Source: Plectrocnemia conspersa (lineage: Eukaryota > Arthropoda > Insecta > Trichoptera > Polycentropodidae). Taken from it: 64,000 nucleotides of DNA. The notes beneath the pieces are model-generated. The model was given only the letters and a program-made list of their open reading frames with translations. It did not search any database and was not told the DNA's origin. The stretch covers positions 310,001-374,000 of the forward strand of contig VTFK01000091.1 of assembly GCA_009617715.1 (NCBI GenBank), written 5' to 3'. Of this stretch, positions 1 through 12,159 are shown in pieces (the stretch's first letter is position 1; the number at the start of each line of letters is the position of its first letter). The position numbers were made by a program, and so were the translations under genes.

Positions 1-240
1 TTTAGCGAAGTGCATCCGCGAAGAGTCTGGAGTTAAACCGGGGAAATGTACACTCCATAAACGGTCGAGTTCGAAACGAGGGTTTACACTCATCCAGTGC
101 TCGAAACGCGTTTTGACAGATGTTACGTCGAGGAAACGTGTTTTACGGTTACGTGATAACGGCGAGTTATGTCTGTGTAGATACAAGGGTACTAGTTGGG
201 TGGGCAAGGCAACACAATAAAAATCCTAGGTAGGTTTGTT
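1..240. promoter_or_regulatory. GC-richer island at left edge
   Basis: This block is clearly richer in G+C and CpG than the AT desert that follows. It repeats short words such as CGAAACG and ACGTG, and a GTAGGT donor-like site sits near 231. No convincing reading frame is visible; the small plus-strand frame from 196 has no recognisable content. It could be an enhancer, a promoter or the end of a noncoding exon that starts to the left of the window. The call rests on composition only. Confidence 0.25.
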
Positions 241-595
241 GAACTTATCGCTTCAGAGGGTAGCTCGAAATTTAGCAGGAAGTTTCAGCCCTTAATTTCG
301 AGTAGTAGCTTTCGTAATATACGTCATGATTATCATATTTTAATGATTGATAATCAAAAAGCTATTCTTTTAATAAAACTTATTTAATCTATCATCTTAA
401 ATATATACATAAAATAACCGATTTAATTTTGAGTTTGTGTACATGTTAATCTGAATAATGAACAATTTATGTATTATAATTAATGCTTGTTTAAACATTA
501 AAAAAATTGAGGAATTACCAATCAGAATTATAATAATATAAAAAAAATAATAATTCCGATCTCACAGACACGATAAAAATTTAAAAACACGAAGG

Positions 596-655
596 TCCAT
601 ATAGGATTCGAACCCAGTCTTTTGTGTTTTTAGTCAGCAACATGTACCATTTGTT
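596..655 (-). repeat. degenerate tRNA-like unit (SINE or tRNA pseudogene)
   Basis: On the minus strand there is a B-box/T-loop GGTTCGAATCC, preceded at tRNA-like spacing (about 36 nt) by a D-loop-like TGGTA. The anticodon stem and the 5' acceptor strand do not pair, so this is not a functional tRNA. A tRNA-derived SINE remnant or a tRNA pseudogene explains it best. Confidence 0.35.
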
Positions 656-659
656 TATG

Positions 660-1420
660 TGCTGGTAATTATCTAATGATTTTTTCATCATGGCACTTCT
701 TTCTTATTTACCTTCATATTATTCATGGTTTTTTTATTTATATTGAATTTTTTTTAGCTATTGTGTTAATAAAATTAAAAAAGGGTCAGAAAAATCGTTT
801 CACTCAAGCAATACAAATGTAAATAATCTAAAATGGAATTAATTCATTGAAACATATAATCATAATTAATAATTAATTATGATTCGTAATAATTAAAAAA
901 AAAAAGTTCACAGCTGCACAATATTAACTCGGATATATGAGTAATTTCTAAAATTTCGGCAATTACAAAGTGTTTTTTTTTTCTTTTTAATTTTGTTTGT
1001 AATGGCCATAGTGGTTATAAATAAATAAAAAAAGCAAAGTAAATAAGGGCGAATTTGACTGTATATCAGCAATCGTCAACTTTTCGGACCACACAACTTA
1101 AAATTTTGTATCCCTCGAACCATTTTTTTTATACAATGATTATTCTAAATATAAAATGCTACTTGTTTTTGCATTCCATGCTTTTAACAAAATAAAAGTT
1201 TGAATAATGGATATATTAAACAGAATTATTATATATAAAAATCGTAATAAACTACTACAGATATATTCATTGTAAGATGTTTTTTGCGATTTAAATATAC
1301 GTATCAATGATGATTTTTTGATACAAAAACTTATTTTTTTTTAAAATTGCTGTTTGTAAAAAAAAATTAATCACATTTACGTACAGTTGTATAGCTATGT
1401 TAATTAACGTATATACAAAC
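660..1420. other. AT-rich DNA, nothing identified
   Basis: Homopolymer-rich AT sequence. I see no reading frame, transposon terminus or structured element. Confidence 0.5.
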
Positions 1421-1570
1421 TCCTCTTATCCGTGTCTGCGTCTGAAGGATCGAGTAGCGTGCGAAGCGAGTTAAACTCGAATTAAACCAGGGCTGACGTG
1501 AAGAGGGAAGCGACTGCTTTCTTGCTCTCGCCTGTTAATGATAAACGGCTCCTTTTGGTTTATGTTATTA
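1420..1570. promoter_or_regulatory. GC-richer island
   Basis: A short block (CCGTGTCTGCGTCTGAAGG through CTCGCCTGTTAATG) stands out from AT-rich surroundings and has no open frame. It is a candidate conserved noncoding element on composition alone. Confidence 0.2.
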
Positions 1571-3320
1571 ATGTGTTGTCAGAAATCATTTTTAAAATAA
1601 AGTTGTTGATTTAGGTGCTGTGTATCTGATTTTATACACATGGTCAGCATGACAGAGGTGTAGTGCTTACAAGCGATCAAATCAGATTGTTAACTTACTT
1701 GCGTTAGAGTTTAAACAGGTTTCAACTGGTTTGTGAAATACAAATGGCAATTTTTTAATCTAAAAGTGGTGTCATTTGTTATATAACTTGCAATATAATA
1801 CTTCCAATAAGTCTCGAATAATAATTGTGATGCTTTTAGTTTATTCTGTCTATTGTCGCGTACGGTCTGCACAGGCTGGCATAGAAATCATTAATGGATT
1901 TATGCTGCTCTTATTGTGTAATAAGCATTAATCATTATATACGCATTTTAAATTGTGCTAAAAAAAATAGATCATCCAGATCCAATAATAGATTGTCGAA
2001 ACACAATCGCTTACGAATTAAAAGTCTAATATAATTGCATAGATCATTTTATAAAGTCTTTATGTATTTAATTTTAAAACGATTTTTATTGACGCTCCCA
2101 CTTTAAACCATAATTGTCTCTTTGAACGATGCGAGAAAAAAGTAGGCGGAGTTTTTTTCATTTATATTTTTATTAGCAAAAAAATATTTGCTTTAGTATT
2201 GTTAATTCATCATTCCTATGGAGTTTGGTTGTTTTTAACTTTAATCCAGAAAAAATAAATGGGTTGGTTTTAAAGACATGGTCATAAAACTTATTCTAAA
2301 AATAGCTTTTATTCATTAGTTAGTTTTATTTTAAAATACCGGTAATAAAAAATCGGAGAAAAAATGTAAAAGGTCAAAATATTTTACAATATGTAATAAA
2401 GTTTTTAAGGTTTTGTCTTCGTCCACTTTTCACTATAATTGGATTTGTTATTATCCGTATGTGTTAAGTGGCCGTTAATTTGTCGTTTCAGATCTCAATG
2501 TGCTGTATTTTAGGAATTTTATACAATAGCACTTTAATATAGATGACCATTAAGGACATGCTTTTAGCGAATTTTTCAAAATTTTTGTCTGACAAATATA
2601 AGATGCACAATGGCACTTGTCGGTCAATTAGCTTGCAAATTGCTTATGTGGAATAAGTTTATGGCGCTTTTAACGCGTGAGACAATTTAGTGATGGACCT
2701 TTATATTCAAATTTTAGCAGCGATCTGCATATATTAATAGACATTTATAATTTTAAATCGTCTTTTGAAACATAATAATAGCCATAAGTTTAGTAATTTT
2801 ATATTGTAGTATAATGCATTTTTTATATATGAACCATCATTTTTCATTTTCCAATAATTTTTTTATTTAAGGTATATATAATATATAATAAACTCTTTTT
2901 TTTTTTATAATCCCATGTCTTAAGTTTTCTTAGGAAATAGATAGGTATGGTAGTTTGTTGATTAGGTCTGTGAAAAGAAAGTATATACAATAAATCTTAA
3001 GAATTTATCTATTTTTTTTTCATTTCTTTTATAATATTGCAAAATAATTTAATGAAGCAACTGAGAGGTGCAATTAGAATACACTACATAAAAATTGTAA
3101 TTAAATTTTATTTTGTAATATATTTTCACATAAAAAAAGGTTGTTAATAAAATTCACAATTCGTTGCAACAAAGCTGTGAAAAAAAGCAATTAAGTTTTG
3201 TTTTGCTCGTTATTGCTGCTGTAAAAAAAGGTAAGGCAATATTCCCTCGTTATTATTTGTTTCACATATGATATTGTATGTTTTTTTTTCATTTATGAAA
3301 AAATGAACTTTAAAATTAAT
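1570..3320. other. AT-rich DNA, nothing identified
   Basis: Low-complexity AT-rich sequence without a recognisable gene, RNA or transposon end. Confidence 0.5.
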
Positions 3321-3570
3321 TTTGGGAGCGTTGTTTATTAGTAAACGAATTCAATTACTTTTTCGCGGAAAACTCGCAGCAAATAGGTCTATTAGCGAAA
3401 AACTCGGTGGAGGGAAATTGCGCTAAACCCTCAGCATGAAATTTTCATAATTTCTGCTGCACATATTCTGTAGCGACGCCGGAAAATATGCAGTGTATTT
3501 TTCGCAGAGCGGAAAAGTTTTCCGTAAAAGCGGCCAAGGCAAAAACAAAGCGAGATTTTTATTTAAATTA
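3320..3570. promoter_or_regulatory. GC-richer island, putative enhancer
   Basis: Mixed-composition block with no usable reading frame. It repeats GCGGAAAA/GCGAAAA-type words and ends in a homeodomain/Abd-B-like TTTTTATTTAAAT stretch. This suggests a cis-regulatory element; the call is inference from base composition. Confidence 0.25.
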
Positions 3571-4029
3571 TCAATGAACACGTTTGAGAGCCTCTGCTTC
3601 ACAGTAATATAATTTAAAATTATTTATATTTAACGAGGAACTTTATACATATAAAATATTAATTCATACATTAATATATTTCTGCATATGACCACTTAAA
3701 ACATATAAATATGTATGGAGAATATTATCCAATTTTTATCTTATATAAATATTTTTTATATTTAAGACATTAGAATACACAAATAAAAGTTGCAACTAAA
3801 ACAATATGTATATTATGAATCTATGCCATTAATTTGCATATCACGTTAAATGCAAATATGTAATGGATAATATCTTTCGTAGATAATTCTTAAATACATA
3901 TTAAATGAGAAGCAAAAATTCCTTATCTCTAGTTAGTTCTAGCATTAGTTTTTTTATTATAGAAATTTACAGCAGGATGTTTCATATTTATTTTGACGAT
4001 ATTATATATGCTTATATTTTATTTTCGTT

Positions 4030-4345
4030 TAGTGAACTCTAAATTACTTGCCCCCTATCAATCATTTCGAGACATTCTCCAAATTCAGGGCATGAACTTC
4101 TGGGGCAAAATTGGGCGCGTGTTTGTGATTTGTATCCGACGTTTGTTGTCGTTACACGTTTTGGTAGTAGAGCCACAAACTTGGGTCTCATTGTCTGCCG
4201 CAAAACCTGAGGAACCTAATTAAGGCACTTAAGGAACCCTCCGTGGCCTCCGTTAATTCCCTCCGCAGATAAGCGGTGATTTAATTAAGTGATAATAATA
4301 CAGAACTACTCGGGAAATGCACCGTGCATTGTGCTCGCTCCCAAA
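4030..4345. promoter_or_regulatory. GC-richer island with homeodomain-type sites
   Basis: The block carries CTAATTAAGG, GCACTTAAGG and TTTAATTAAGTG, which match Antp-type (TAATTA) and NK2-type (CACTTAAG/AAGTG) homeodomain sites. A 76-residue plus frame (3993-4223) crosses it but has no domain signature. I read it as a candidate developmental enhancer. Confidence 0.3.
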
Positions 4346-4679
4346 CTTCGAGAACCACTACCGGTAGTTTGAAACGTTTAAGCAATTTAACAAAAAAAAT
4401 ATTACATATATCTTATTGCTAAATATAAAAATCAGTTTATTTCTAAAAATGTGTTAATGTAACTTATGTTTTTATAAAAAACTGTTAATCTCAAAAAATA
4501 ATTTTGCCAAGATCTGTAGAAAAATTTATATTTTTTTATATTTAAATTAACCTCTGGCTGTGGCAACACTCTTAAATAATTTTTAAAGCTCTTAGAGTGA
4601 GTGTTAAAATAAATTCTTACTCTATTTTCTATAACATATCGATGTACTTGACTCATAGAATTTTTTAATAACGAGTGCC

Positions 4680-7120
4680 AAAACATTTTACTTACAAGTG
4701 TCACAGCAATAATCACCTAGATGCAGATCAATAAACTTCTCTTATCTAACTTATGTTTTCATCTAAGCTGGTATTGTACAAATTTTATTTGTCAATATTA
4801 AAAAAAAAAAATTAGCTTGTGAAATTCCTTAATGTTTTCTAAGCCCCTAAAAGAAAATATTTATGGCAATTTACAAAAAATATCAATGTTATCGACTACC
4901 GAGTGCTTAACATTTGACTTGCATGTGTCATAGCAGTAATCACATATGTGCAGATTAATAAATTTCTCCAGCGGTTTGTCTCTAAAGATTTTTTAATCTC
5001 AATCGTACAAATTTTATTACCCAAAATCTGCAGGAAAGCTTAAGACCTCATACACAAAAGTTAACGCTTGTCTGTTGCATAATTTATTAATAGCTTTTAA
5101 CCCATATGATTTAGTAGCTATGGTGATTCTTGGCATATTTAAAAATAATATTGTTATACATGACTTTGAATAATGATAAAACACATTTTAATACTCATTA
5201 CATTTTTTAAGGGGTGGAGGGTTAGTCTTATTATTATTGAGCTCATAAATAAAAATAAACGTTTGTCAATGGCAAAATTAATAGTATTTATGCCAATTTT
5301 TACTCTATTTACAAAAAAAAAGTCAATGTACTCGACTTATAAAAAAGAGTGACAAAACAATATAATTACAGGTGTTATAGCAGTAGTCACATGGATGCAG
5401 ATCATAAAACTTCACTGTCAAAATTTATGTATTTTTTCTAGTTCTTTAGTTTATAGAAAAGATTAAGTTATGTTCCAATTAAAAAAAAAAAGGTTTCAAT
5501 AGTGAGTGCCAAAGTATTTTATTTACGTGTATCATAGCAGTAATCACCTGGGTGCTGATCATTAAATTTTTCTGATGGTTGCTCTATAAAGATGTGCTTA
5601 TGTTACTTATGTTTTACTTGAAACTATTAGTATCAAACTCGCGGCCCGTTTCTCAAATTAAAAAAAATATATTTATTTAAAGGACTTAAAACAATATTTA
5701 ATATAATTTTAAACATTGCATCAAATTTTACTACAGTATATTGTATCATATTCTCGCTATTATTATTTTATTTTGTTGTCACCTTAAATAATAAGGATTT
5801 TTATTAAAAATATATTCTTTTACTTTATTGCCTAAAAAACTGATTGCTTTAAAAAATAATTATTAGTTTTTTAATATACAATTTTGATAATTTTTTTTTT
5901 TATATATAAAGCAATATTTATATTAAATATTGATTTAAATTTATCTTGTCTATAAATGTGTACAATTTTAGCATTGAATATTTATTAGCACAATCCTTTC
6001 ATTTACTAGCTGTTCAAAATTTTTTCTTGGAACTTAAATAAAATTATTCGTCAAACCGACGTGAACATATTTCTAGGTACTTTTGTACTTGTTTACAATG
6101 TTTACATTTATTGCATTTTTATAACCAAATCCGTCTCATAAATTCGTTGGTGGTGAATTAACGGCAGAATTTAGTTCCTTTCATGTCATAATTTGTTGTC
6201 GGCGCTAACTAACGGCCACAAGTCGCGGATCGAGAGCGAAAGACTCAAGAACCCATCAAGAGCCCAAGAGGCGCGATAAGCGGCCGCCGAGAGGCGCAAT
6301 TTCGCGACAATGGCTCTGTATCCGGGAAATTACCGACGTCATAACTCACTCGTAAACTCCCCGCTACCACGCGCGAAGGGAGCAGCGGTGTGAGGTAGGG
6401 GCGGGAGAAAGAAATTAATTCTTCGTAATATTTAGTCGCAGTTTTGTTAGGATTCGGATGTTGAGTGGTTAAAATACGAATTCACAAATTTGTAGTTAAC
6501 AAGTGCGCATTCCTTAACGAACTGAAGTGAAAAAACGCTTGAAAAATTATTGTATCATAGATGGTTAATAGAAACAAGACAAGACAGAAAAAATTGCATT
6601 TCATCAAACTGATAAACTGTTTAGATAAAATGCATTAGTTACTTGAGCACATATTTATAATGTTTTAAATCCTTTAAATTATTAATTATTTTAAGCAGCG
6701 GGCCGCGAATTTCACACCACTGGTTTAAATTAAAACATTATTAACAAAAGCACATCTTTAAAGAGCAACTATCGAAAAAGTTTAATAATCTGAATCCAGG
6801 TGATTACTGCTATGACACCTGTAAGGAAAATATTTTGGCACTTGTTATTAATATTTTCTATAAGCTAATGGCTTAAGGTGATTAGAATTATACACTTAGG
6901 AATTTTGACATAGACAGACGTTAACTTTTATAGATGAGATCTAAATTTTGTATCACAAATCTTGGTAATTAAAATTAGTGCAACTAACAATTTAGATACA
7001 AGCATAAGTTATTTAAGCGCATCTTTAAAGACGAACCGTCGAAAATGTTCAATGTTTATCATAGAGTTAATTACTCTATGAAACTTGTAAGTTAAATGTT
7101 TTAGCATTTTTTTATCAAAT
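4680..7120. repeat. dispersed repeat family in two orientations around 6.2 kb
   Basis: A module containing GTGTCATAGCAGTAATCAC followed by a GATGCAGATCA-type word recurs near 4690, 4915, 5357 and 5511. The reverse complement recurs near 6780-6830 and, more decayed, 7030-7110. A related motif, CGCGGCCCG (5640) versus CGGGCCGCG (6700), also forms an inverted pair. The segment between, 5640-6720, is therefore flanked by inverted copies. A further plus-type copy lies at 9320. It could be an old foldback transposon or independent insertions of one family. Confidence 0.5.
6170..6425. promoter_or_regulatory. CpG-rich island, possible upstream promoter
   Basis: This is a sharply GC- and CpG-rich block (GCGGCCGCC, CGGCGC, ACGCGCGAAGG) in an AT-rich background, between the inverted repeat copies. 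A donor-like GAG|GTAGGG sits near its right end. A spliced noncoding first exon leading to the acceptor at 7774 would fit, but that link is inference. Confidence 0.3.
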
Positions 7121-7440
7121 TTTTTATTAAGTCGAGTACATCGTCATTTTTAGTAAATAAAATATAAATTGCAGCAAATACTTACATATTTTTTAAATTA
7201 CCTTAATACTATTTATATATTAAATATATAATTTAACTTCTAAAGTTAATTCTGTCAAATATAAAAGTATTTGTTATAAATACTTTTTAATAAATCGAGT
7301 ACATCGTGATTTTTTGTAAACAAAATAAAATGGTACATCGTGATTTTGTAAACATTAAAGAATCTGATAAAGACAAATTTTAATTTATTAAGGATGGCTA
7401 TGACTTTGGACAACCTTTATTAAAAAAACTTTGGTCTACA

Positions 7441-7511
7441 AAACCCAAAAAGTTGATCGTCCGCTATTCGCACACTTGCAAACTGCGGTATCTCACGATA
7501 GTGAGAGATCA
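7441..7511 (-). repeat. inverted repeat copy, left of exon
   Basis: This block matches the reverse complement of 9645-9715 at roughly 70% by eye. Shared words are CGTCCG, TATTC.CACAC and a CTGCGGTA/CTCACGATAGTGA hairpin. The two copies bracket the exon at 8067-8207. Confidence 0.5.
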
Positions 7512-7775
7512 ACATCTAGTTATTATATAATTAAAATTGAGATCGATCATCACAGCTTGGGTTTTCCTAGATTTGTAGTATATAAATAAATACAAATATG
7601 TATTTTTAAACATAAAATAATTAAGTTTTAGACCTAATAAATAATTAAGTCTTATAAAAAGAAGCTTTATGTAAGATAATATATGTAAAATACGTTATTT
7701 ATATTGAAAAAACTGTTAATTTTTAATGTAATATTAAAAAAATGTATTAATCATTGTATTGTTTTTTTGTTGCAG

Positions 7776-8066
7776 ATATCGATCGCGTGCAATTAAATTA
7801 ATATATTGTGCATTATCACTATATAAAATCAAAGCTCATTATAATATTTTTCATACAGTATTAATAATCAGTATTTTCGTTAACAACCAGTGTTCATAGT
7901 TTATATTAATAATAATACTGCTAATAAAATAAATTATTTTAATAATTATATGTTCGCGAATAAAGTAAAAAAACATTATTTTGAATAGAAAAAAAAAAAA
8001 ACAATCGATGAAAAGTGTCGAAAGAGCGAAGGAATACTCGTTATCTAAGGCTGTGGTCCATAGAAG
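7776..8066 (+). other. 5' untranslated part of the exon
   Basis: A long pyrimidine tract followed by TTGCAG ends at 7775, giving a good acceptor for an exon that would run through the ATG at 8067. Alternatively, transcription could begin inside this block: a TATAAA at 7822-7827 has an initiator-like ACAGTA at 7855-7860, about 33 nt downstream. The two readings (spliced 5'UTR or first exon) cannot be separated here. Several upstream ATGs are present and would have to be tolerated. Confidence 0.45.
7822..7827 (+). promoter_or_regulatory. TATA-like box upstream of exon
   Basis: TATAAA with a CAGTA initiator-like site about 33 nt downstream, on the same strand as the coding exon. In AT-rich DNA a TATA match has low information, so this is only suggestive. 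Confidence 0.25.
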
Positions 8067-8207
8067 ATGGGAGAGTCTAGGGAGGCAGTGCCACCTACTC
8101 CTGTGAACAAAGGCTGTTGTTGGTACAAGAAGCAGCAGCAATGCTATCACGATAGTAGGGGGAAGTGTTGTAAAAAGCTGCTCAAGAATGACGGAAATCC
8201 GAACAAG
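8067..8207 (+). CDS. first coding exon of an unrecognised Cys/Lys-rich protein
   Basis: An ATG with ideal context (A at -3, G at +4) opens 47 codons that end in phase 0 at AAG|GTGAGT. An in-frame TAG lies two codons upstream, so the start is well fixed. Base composition is much more GC-rich than the flanks, as expected of coding DNA. The peptide starts MGESREAVPPTPVNK. It has five cysteines (residues 17, 18, 26, 34, 35), two as CC pairs beside Lys/Tyr/Trp, with no signal peptide and no membrane segment. CC pairs near an N-terminus beside basic residues can be palmitoylated in other proteins; that is inference here. I do not recognise the family. Without splicing, the frame would stop about 12 codons past the donor. 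Inverted repeats at 7441 and 9645 flank the exon, so a transposon origin is not excluded. Confidence 0.7.
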
Positions 8208-8213
8208 GTGAGT
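8208..8213 (+). other. splice donor GTGAGT
   Basis: AAG|GTGAGT matches the metazoan 5' splice consensus and ends the 8067-8207 exon in phase 0. Confidence 0.65.
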
Positions 8214-9315
8214 TTTTTGAATACTATTTTTTACCCTTTGTCTTAAATTCTTCTTGAATTTAAATGTATTTAAACTTGAAATATAGTTATCCAGATTAAT
8301 GAGGCAAATAATATGTTATCGATTTGTTAAAATCTTATATTATATATATGATTTGTAGTACAAGTATATATATGTATATATAATATATATATATTATACG
8401 AATAAGTGAACGAGAATCGTCACGATAAATCTTTTCAACATTTCTATTGCAAGTTTTCCCAATGTAAGGAGAGTTATATAATAAATTTTTCGTATAAAGC
8501 AATCCTTACATATGTCGAATAATATATTGCTTCTGTAAAAATCGAGTCTTCTTTTCATTGTGGCATTTTAAGTTAAAATTTTAAAATGTGTGTCGTTCTA
8601 TCTCTTTGTGATGTATAAAATTTAATAAAACTGAGTAACAAACTCACTGGAAAAAATACAAGAAAGCAATGGTTTACATTCGCTTCAAGGAAAAAATAAT
8701 GCTTAAATAAAATTGTCAGTTTAGTAGATACATTAAATAAACTGGTAGCTGCTAGAATTAAAAAAAATAATACATAGTAATTAAATAAAAAAACTAAACT
8801 GACGTGCTATTCTTTATAACGGCATTACTTTTAATCTTTCTGATTAATGGCGGATACTTTGAATTACTCTGCAAAAAAAATTTCTCACGGTGGTGTCATA
8901 TTTTAACAAAGAAGCTTCTGTTTTGATCTTAAACGCTTAAAGGCTATATTTGTGTATTATATGCCGAAACAGTTTTTTTAATTGATGTTTATGATTTTAT
9001 ATCATAACACCACGCCTGTTAAATTTGCTAAAAACTTTTTGACTGTTTTAAGCCCACCCAATTTAAACTCAAGAGTGGGTGATCCAATTGTTGAATAAAA
9101 GGAACGTTCAGTCAATGAACCAGACAGTTCAACATATACATTGATAGTTGCCAAAAAAGATTTGCTTCAATCAGAGTGAACATTTTAAAATATTGAAATA
9201 TGGTTCGACACGTGTTTGAAATTAAAAAATATATTTATATTTTGTCTTATAGATTTTAAATAATTTAATTTGTATTACTTAAAGCTGAAATGCAAACATT
9301 AGTATTTTAAATATT
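8214..9315. other. AT-rich intron-like DNA
   Basis: Contains alternating TA runs at about 8339-8350 and 8365-8396. No exon or transposon end is recognised. Confidence 0.5.
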
Positions 9316-9365
9316 GTATAATGATCTGCATCTAGGTGATTACTGTTTTGGCACCTGTGAGCCTT
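9315..9365 (+). repeat. solo copy of the 4.7-7.1 kb dispersed repeat
   Basis: ATGATCTGCATCTAGGTGAT and TTTGGCACCTGTGAG match the copies at about 6790-6830 in the same orientation. Confidence 0.55.
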
Positions 9366-9644
9366 AATTGTTCCAACATTTCTATATTATTTATTAACAC
9401 ATTAAGTCGAATATATTAATATTTTGTTGTTGTAGATTCATGTTTTTATCTTTAAAAAAAAGGCAAAATTGAATATCTATATCTGTATATCATAATCATA
9501 AAGTATTGCTTATTTACATGAATCTATGTAAGAAATTGAATTTTTTTTATTATAAATGATTACATTATTTATGGTTTTTGATACTACTTTAAATATGAAA
9601 ATTGTTAGCTATTTATAATGATAATATTATATTTAAACGAATTA

Positions 9645-9715
9645 TCGGTCCTTCACTATCACGAGGTACCGCAGCTAGTGAGTGTGTGAATACCGGACGC
9701 TCAAGTTTTAGGATT
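9645..9715 (+). repeat. inverted repeat copy, right of exon
   Basis: Partner of 7441-7511 in opposite orientation. CACTATCACGAGGTACCGCAG-like and GTGAATACCGGACGCTCAA words align with it. Confidence 0.5.
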
Positions 9716-10730
9716 TTAAATTTACTTTTTGCCTCATCCTGATCATTTTTGTATATTTTATTATAGTTTTTTTGTAGTTAATTATTGTATTGCTGTTTTT
9801 AATATGATTAACTATAAGTGTGATAAAAAGGTATTTTAAAATATTTTATTTCTGCATATAGTTAGTTCAGCATATTAAATTAATTGATGTATGTTGATTT
9901 AATTCAATTTTTAATTATTCATTTTAAATAAAATTTAACTTTAAAATTATTTAATTTAAGTAAAAGACAAATCAACTGACATATTAGTAAAAATGCATAT
10001 ACTGACATCACCTGATGAAAAAGTATTATTTTAGTTTCAGAACTTTGTTAATATCAGTTAAATCTTTTCATTGATTTTGCAGTATTTTTTTAAAATTAAC
10101 GCTGTTAATAACTGATTGCATTTTTTATGTAACAATTCACTTTATTATGATTGCTTATTGCTTTGGAGCTTACGTATAATTTATAGATATTTTAGTTTGT
10201 TGTGCCTTTCTTTCATATAGGATTATTTAGACTTTTAAAACACATTTTGCCATTACAGATAATAACATATTTATACGCAGCTTTATATTTGATATTTGGG
10301 CGAGATGTAGATTAGAATCATTATACCTAAGGGATTCGTATATTTGACATACTATTTTATGTTGGGTGTGCCGGAAAATGTTAGTTTGAACTTAGTAAAT
10401 CTATTAATTGAAGTCGAATTAGCAAATTAATTTTGCATATTTGTTTTAATGATTTTATTATTGTAAAATATTTTCTTTTACAAGGTTTAGTTAGTATTTT
10501 TTACATTTCAATATTAAATCATATATACAATCAGTTGGTAATATAAGGTATTTCAATATTTTTTTTGAATAAGGAAAAACAATAAATTTTGATAAAAATA
10601 GCTAACGATGTTTTAAATAGTAAGGCCTGAAATATTATTGTTATATGATATTGTAATAATAAATTTGATATAAATAAATTATTGTCTTGCATGATTTATG
10701 AATATATTTCATATTTACTACCGGCAGTAT
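9716..10730. other. AT-rich DNA, nothing identified
   Basis: No reading frame, repeat terminus or structured element recognised. Confidence 0.5.
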
Positions 10731-10732
10731 TG

Positions 10733-10761
10733 TTTTCGTCAGCGTCATTCCATGGTCACGG
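10733..10761 (+). repeat. 29-nt dispersed motif, copy 1
   Basis: GTCATTCCATGGTCAC with its TTTCGTC(A/G)GC leader also occurs at 30491-30520. The flanks do not match. It is probably the surviving edge of a transposon family. Confidence 0.45.
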
Positions 10762-10984
10762 TCGATGGTGTCATTCGTCTTGACTTTCGATGCTAACATT
10801 ATCATCATAATTTAATAACACTCCTAACATATTCCTCTCTAAGGTTTATGGGACGGAATGAGACCTCGTTATAAATTAGTCAAACTGCATATTAATATAC
10901 CTATTCCACTGATTACTTTGTTCAATATGAGTGCACCATAATTGCCCCTTATCGTGATAATTGCAATAGCAATGCGCAATTACG

Positions 10985-11400
10985 TTCTTTGGCCGCAAAT
11001 TTGCTAAAATATGAATATATCTACAGTGGCATATATATATATATACTTTTTTAGGTCTCAAAACATTGCGCTTTCGGCGCTGCAGATATACCCTGGGGAC
11101 GTAACGGCGTTTGAAATGCAAATTGAGCAAAATGGGCCGAATTATACGGCCAAATGAGCTTCCATCCCTCCCTCCCTGTATTATTCGTTCGCTCTCTTAT
11201 TTCTCTGTGCATAGCCCACAACTAATGGCAAGGGATTATATGGCCTTCGTTAATGGACTTTTTAATACACTTTCGCCACTGCTGTGCACACAAAGGATTA
11301 CTACAATAATGGTGACGAGTGTCAATACTACATACGATACTCTGATATGTCATTGTAAAAATAATCAATTAAACGTATGGATTTAAAGGCCCGAAGGCAA
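10985..11400. promoter_or_regulatory. GC-richer island, candidate enhancer
   Basis: Mixed-composition block with POU-like ATGCAAAT (near 11116), TAATGG homeodomain cores and an (AT)n run at 11031-11045. Overlapping frames on both strands have no protein signature. I favour a conserved noncoding element, from composition and motifs only. Confidence 0.3.
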
Positions 11401-12025
11401 AAACCAATTGTGTCCAGCGGTTATCTGTGCTTAAAATGCGTTATTTTATCACTCGAAAAAGGTTCAGATAGAAAATATATTGCTTATTTATAAGTATGTT
11501 ATAAATAGCATCTTGAAAAAGAATCTCTACTTGCTCTTAAAAGTGACTCTAAAAACTTTGATGAAAGTATTTTTTAACACGGTGAAAAATCAATAAATGT
11601 AATTATTATCAAGTCCAGATAAATTATTCAAACCCCCAGTAATATTAGCACAATTTCCATAAAAAGTTATGGGTTTTTTGCCATCTTGCATTTGCAAAGC
11701 ATAGACATTTTTTGACCTCTGCTTTAAAAAGACAAATAAAAACATAACACCAGTGATGCTAAAAGCAATTTATGCTTAAATATGTACTTCTACGAACTAG
11801 ACTAGCTAGATCCCAAAATATTGTCCCCAAACTAGCAGGTAGCAAAACTAGAAATTCCATTGTTGCAGAACTCACGCCAATCAAAACGAAAACAACTAAT
11901 CTAAAGCTAGTCGAATAAGATATTTATCACATTCAACCAAATATATATTGTTCTGCTCTCCGTTCTCTTATATCATTAATAATATTCCTATAAAAAATAT
12001 TAGCATCTCGTTTTAGATTTATAAT
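11400..12025. other. AT-rich DNA, nothing identified
   Basis: Contains an ACTAGACTAGCTAG-rich patch near 11800 but no assignable feature. Confidence 0.45.
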
Positions 12026-12159
12026 ACTCACCAAATCAAAACAAATGACTATTTTTAGTTCAGAGTAAACAGCCGCTTCCACTTTAACGTTCGAGTTGCA
12101 TCATCTGTGTTTTAAAAATCTATCTTAAATTTAATAAAATTACCCTGAAACCATTTAAC

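Noticed and set aside
596..655. Functional tRNA gene
   Set aside because: B-box is present but acceptor and anticodon stems do not pair.
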